From an uncultured bacterium (GTDB lineage Bacteria; Gemmatimonadota; Gemmatimonadetes; Longimicrobiales; RSA9), in the NCBI GenBank assembly GCA_937995995.1, contig CALKIP010000293.1:1-9636 (forward strand): 9,636 bases of DNA. Reading direction: 5' to 3'. The translations under genes and the position numbers were made by a program. This document shows, one piece after another, positions 6,723-9,636 of this stretch. The notes under the pieces were generated by a model that worked only from the letters and a program-made list of their open reading frames with translations, was not told the DNA's origin and made no database searches. Position 1 is the first letter of the stretch, and each line of letters begins with the position of its first letter.

Positions 6723-9636
6723 TCACGCCACCGCCGCCGCAAACGCCTGATACAAATCCCCAGGCAGCCGATACTCCAACTTCCACGTGATCGCCATCGG
6801 CTGCTCCCCCTCATGCCGGACATACCTTGCCGGCCCGAGAAAATGAAACGCTCGCTCGTCCGTGTTCAGCCGCGCGAACAGCAGGACATGGCTGCCTCGC
6901 GCCACGTGCTCCTGATACCGCCTCCCCGTCTCGCTGTCCGCCCGAGTGACCGACTGACTCTCCCAGTGGATGAGTTCGCGGCTAATGGCGTAGTCGCGGT
7001 AGCGGGTGGTGGGGGAGAACGCGCCGCTGGTCTTGTCCAGCGTGAACGCCAGCAGGTCGGCGGGCAGCGCCTCCACATAGCGGACGCCCGTTTGCCACGA
7101 CGCCACCCTCACCCCCTCACCCACGCCGCACGCGGCGAGGATCTCAATGCGAGTGTAGCGCGCGTGGACGTGGAGCGGCACCTCGGGGAGGATCTCGAGT
7201 TTAGGGGTGACGTGTGACACCCGGTCGTCAAGCTCGACCAGTCCGCGACGGACCTGGGGGTGTGCCCGGAGCACGTCGACGCCGTCACGGAGGCTCAGGC
7301 CGCCCGCGCCAGGTACCTGGTCCAGGAGCTGGCCGAGGAGCATGCGAAGGACGCGGCTGTTGCGCTCGGAGTCCGGGACGTCCCCCACGTTCGGAACGTC
7401 CTGCTGGAGCCACGCCCGCCACGTCGCCAACCGCTCCGGATCGTCCACGTGCAGCATCCGGCCGCACGCTCGCCTGAGGATCGCCTCGTGCTCGCCGGGC
7501 GCTGCGTTCTGGAGCCCGGCCCGCTCCCGGAGGTCGGACCACGAGTGGTTGCCGGCGTAGACGTCGTCCAGTTCCAGGCCGGTGGCGTCCAGGAACTGCT
7601 TCAGGGTGACGTCGCCCTGTCGGGCGGCCAGCTCCCTCAGCTCTGCGGCTCTCTCCGTGATGTTCCGCGGCAGCGCATTCCGGATGCTCGACAGGACCCG
7701 TTCCGACGCGACGCGGTCCAGCTCCATGTGGCAGCCGGCGGGGAGGAAGGGGAAACCCTGCTCGACCTGCCGCTCCACCTCCTTGCGGGTACCGCCGAGG
7801 AGGGCACGGAAGCGGCGGTCGTAGCGGAATTCCTTGCGGTGGTGGCCGACGAAGTCGAGGACGGTGCAGACGGCCTTGCCCTCGGCCTTGCGGAGCCCGC
7901 GGCCGAGCTGCTGGAGGAAGAGGAGCGGGCTCTCGGTGGGGCGGAGCATGAGGAGGGCGTCGACGGTGGGGACGTCGACGCCCTCGTTAAACAGGACGAC
8001 GGAGAAGACGACGCGGACGTCGCCCCGCTCCAGGTCGCGCAGCGCCTGCTTACGCTCGTCGTCACGCGTCTCGCCGGTGACCGCCACCGCGGGCACGCCG
8101 TGCTCGCTGAACACACGCGCCATGTAGCGGGCGTGGGCGACGCTGACGCAGAAGCCGAGGGCGCGGACGTTGCCCAGGCCGCCCGACGGATCACCGAAGT
8201 GCTCAGCGAATTTGTTCAGGACGTAGCGGGCCCAGACATCGTCGGCGGTGATGACGTCGGTCACCGCCTCGGTGTCGTACCCCCGGCCTCGCCGCCACGG
8301 GATCTCCCGCAAGTCGAGCTCGTCGGCGATGCCGAAGTAGGCGAAGGGCGTGAGACGATGCTGGTCGATGGCGTCCCAGAGCCGGAGCTCGGCGGCGATG
8401 CGGTCGTCGAACCAGTGGAGCACGGGGAGGCCGTCGCTGCGCTCGGGCGTGGCGGTGAGACCGAGCAGCTCGCGGGGCTCCAGGTGCTCGAGGAGCCGCG
8501 TGTACGACGCGGCTGCGGCGTGGTGGAACTCGTCGATGATGACGATGTCGAAGTGGTCGGGCGGGATCCGGTCGACGCCACTGGCGCTCAGCGACTGGAT
8601 GGAGGCGAAGACGTGATCGTACTCCTCCGGCCTCCGGCCGCCGACCCACAGCTCGCCGAAGTTGGCGTCGCGCAGCGCGTGGGCGAACGTCGCCCGGCTC
8701 TGCGTAAGGATTTCCTCGCGGTGGGCGACGAAGAGGAGCCGCGCCCGCGGGAGCCGCTGCCGCAGCCGTTGGTAGTCCAGTGCGGCCATGACGGTCTTGC
8801 CGGTCCCCGTCGCCGCGACCAGCAGGTTGCGGTGCCAGCCCCGCTCCCGGGAGAGCTCGATCTGCTCGAGCAGCCGCTCCTGGAACGGGTACGGTCGGAT
8901 CTCGGTCGGGCTCAGGATCACCCGGTCGCCCTCCGGGCGGTCCCGGTCCACGGCCGCGGCGAAGCGTTCGCGGTCGTACGGCTCGAAGTCGGCCTCCTCC
9001 CAGTAGCTCTCGAAGACCGCGGCTACCTTCTCGATGATGGAGCGGTTGCGGGCGCCGGAGATGCGGACGTTCCACTCGAGGCCCGTCGCCTGTGCCCAGT
9101 GTGTGAGGTTGGACGAGCCGACGTAGGCGGTGGAGAAGCCGGAATCGCGGTGGAAGAGCCAGGCCTTGGCGTGAAGCCGCGTACTCGTGGTGTCGTAGGA
9201 GACCCGGACGTCGGCGCCGAGTTCCGCCAGCCAGTCGAGCGCCACGGCCTCCGTCGAGCCGGTGTACGTGGTGGTGAGGACTCGCAGCCGACCGCCATTC
9301 TCGACGTGGCGCTTCAGCTTCTCGCGCAACGGCCGGATCCCCGAGCGGCGGATGAAGGCCATGATCAGGTCGATCCGGTCCGCCGACGCAATCTCGGTGG
9401 CGATCTGGTGCCCTACGGCCGGCTCGCCGGGGGAGTTCGTCAGCAGCGCGGAGTCGAGGAGCGGGATCAGCGGCTCCTCGATCACCGCGGGCTTGCCGTC
9501 CGGGAGCAGCCGCTGCACGGCCCGGAGCACATGGGCCGGTTCGTTGGGCTGGTGGTCCTGCAGCTCGGCGACGGCGGTGGCTTCCACGACTCGCTCGACA
9601 AGTGTCCGCGCCAGCTCGGTCCCCGCTGCGGCGCGC
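6723..9636 (-). CDS. PLD-family nuclease / SF2 DEAD-like helicase / DUF3427 fusion protein (5' end probably outside window)
   Basis: At least 954 residues counted from GTG 9587. The frame stays open to the right edge (..TELARTLVERV before that GTG) and no ribosome binding site supports 9587, so the true start probably lies outside. Domains: a PLD-like HKD module (about 50-200) with RLHAKAWLFHR (H139, K141), GSSNLT (157-162) and GLEWNVR; an SF2 helicase with Walker A ATGTGKT (259-265), DEFH (352-355), TAT (378-380), FNEGVDVP (533-540) and QQLGRGLR (559-566); a middle helical region; and a C-terminal DUF3427 region (about 805-950) including YRDYAISRELIHWESQSVT and YQEHVARGSHVLLFAR. Family knowledge: the COG3886-COG1061-DUF3427 fusion occurs widely and patchily in bacteria and resembles helicase-nuclease defence proteins. 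Its biochemical role is not established to my knowledge. It is likely cytoplasmic and ATP-driven on nucleic acid. The Asp normally four residues after HxK is replaced by H146, which appears common in this subfamily. Confidence 0.9.
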   Translation of the reverse strand, partial: RAAAGTELARTLVERVVEATAVAELQDHQPNEPAHVLRAVQRLLPDGKPAVIEEPLIPLLDSALLTNSPGEPAVGHQIATEIASADRIDLIMAFIRRSGIRPLREKLKRHVENGGRLRVLTTTYTGSTEAVALDWLAELGADVRVSYDTTSTRLHAKAWLFHRDSGFSTAYVGSSNLTHWAQATGLEWNVRISGARNRSIIEKVAAVFESYWEEADFEPYDRERFAAAVDRDRPEGDRVILSPTEIRPYPFQERLLEQIELSRERGWHRNLLVAATGTGKTVMAALDYQRLRQRLPRARLLFVAHREEILTQSRATFAHALRDANFGELWVGGRRPEEYDHVFASIQSLSASGVDRIPPDHFDIVIIDEFHHAAAASYTRLLEHLEPRELLGLTATPERSDGLPVLHWFDDRIAAELRLWDAIDQHRLTPFAYFGIADELDLREIPWRRGRGYDTEAVTDVITADDVWARYVLNKFAEHFGDPSGGLGNVRALGFCVSVAHARYMARVFSEHGVPAVAVTGETRDDERKQALRDLERGDVRVVFSVVLFNEGVDVPTVDALLMLRPTESPLLFLQQLGRGLRKAEGKAVCTVLDFVGHHRKEFRYDRRFRALLGGTRKEVERQVEQGFPFLPAGCHMELDRVASERVLSSIRNALPRNITERAAELRELAARQGDVTLKQFLDATGLELDDVYAGNHSWSDLRERAGLQNAAPGEHEAILRRACGRMLHVDDPERLATWRAWLQQDVPNVGDVPDSERNSRVLRMLLGQLLDQVPGAGGLSLRDGVDVLRAHPQVRRGLVELDDRVSHVTPKLEILPEVPLHVHARYTRIEILAACGVGEGVRVASWQTGVRYVEALPADLLAFTLDKTSGAFSPTTRYRDYAISRELIHWESQSVTRADSETGRRYQEHVARGSHVLLFARLNTDERAFHFLGPARYVRHEGEQPMAITWKLEYRLPGDLYQAFAAAVA

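Noticed and set aside
6380..6823. Minus-strand open frames in the gap between the helicase and fic
   Set aside because: Low-quality compositions with no recognised motif, partly overlapping the helicase 3' end. The plus-strand antitoxin remnant explains the region better.
6723..9636. Assignment of the helicase to the Mokosh system because it joins a PLD nuclease and a helicase
   Set aside because: Mokosh helicases belong to the SF1/COG1112 type. This protein is an SF2 COG1061-type helicase with a DUF3427 tail, so the name would be wrong.
1..9636. CRISPR arrays, tRNA or rRNA genes, integrases, transposases, insertion-sequence ends
   Set aside because: Looked for by eye on both strands. No regularly spaced repeats, no cloverleaf-like run ending in CCA and no recombinase motifs were found.

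Overview
The window is a high-GC bacterial segment in which most codons end in G or C. It suggests an environmental Gram-negative. The N-terminus at the left edge (signal peptide followed by a carboxypeptidase-regulatory-like beta domain) is typical of the large TonB-dependent receptors of Gemmatimonadota and Bacteroidota, and the GC content favours a Gemmatimonadota-like host. That assignment is inference, since there is no rRNA or tRNA to anchor it.

Left part (1-2388), housekeeping and small genes. A secreted or outer-membrane protein runs off the left edge on the minus strand. It is divergent from queG (epoxyqueuosine reductase, last step of the tRNA queuosine pathway). Downstream of queG lies a short, coding-like stretch interrupted by one in-frame TAG, probably a broken small gene. 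A small single-domain cupin with a strong Shine-Dalgarno sequence follows.

Middle (2389-5133). A class II UvrA (UvrA2-type) on the minus strand converges with the cupin gene. It keeps both ABC ATPase modules and the zinc modules but lacks the UvrB-binding domain. A near-perfect 24-nt palindrome lies between it and the next gene.

Right part (5134-9636), accessory character. A Fic AMP-transferase-type protein with N-terminal inhibitory motif and C-terminal winged helix has noticeably lower third-position GC than its neighbours. Upstream of it is a frameshifted, internally deleted remnant of a HigA-family antitoxin on the opposite strand. A large PLD nuclease-SF2 helicase-DUF3427 protein, whose 5' end probably lies beyond the right edge, fills the rest. 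Fic, the antitoxin scar and the nuclease-helicase together look like a defence or mobile-gene neighbourhood next to DNA-repair and tRNA-modification genes. No integrase, transposase, CRISPR array or RNA gene was seen. I see no obvious multi-gene operon: the minus-strand genes from 9636 to 2389 are separated by gaps of about 200-390 bases.
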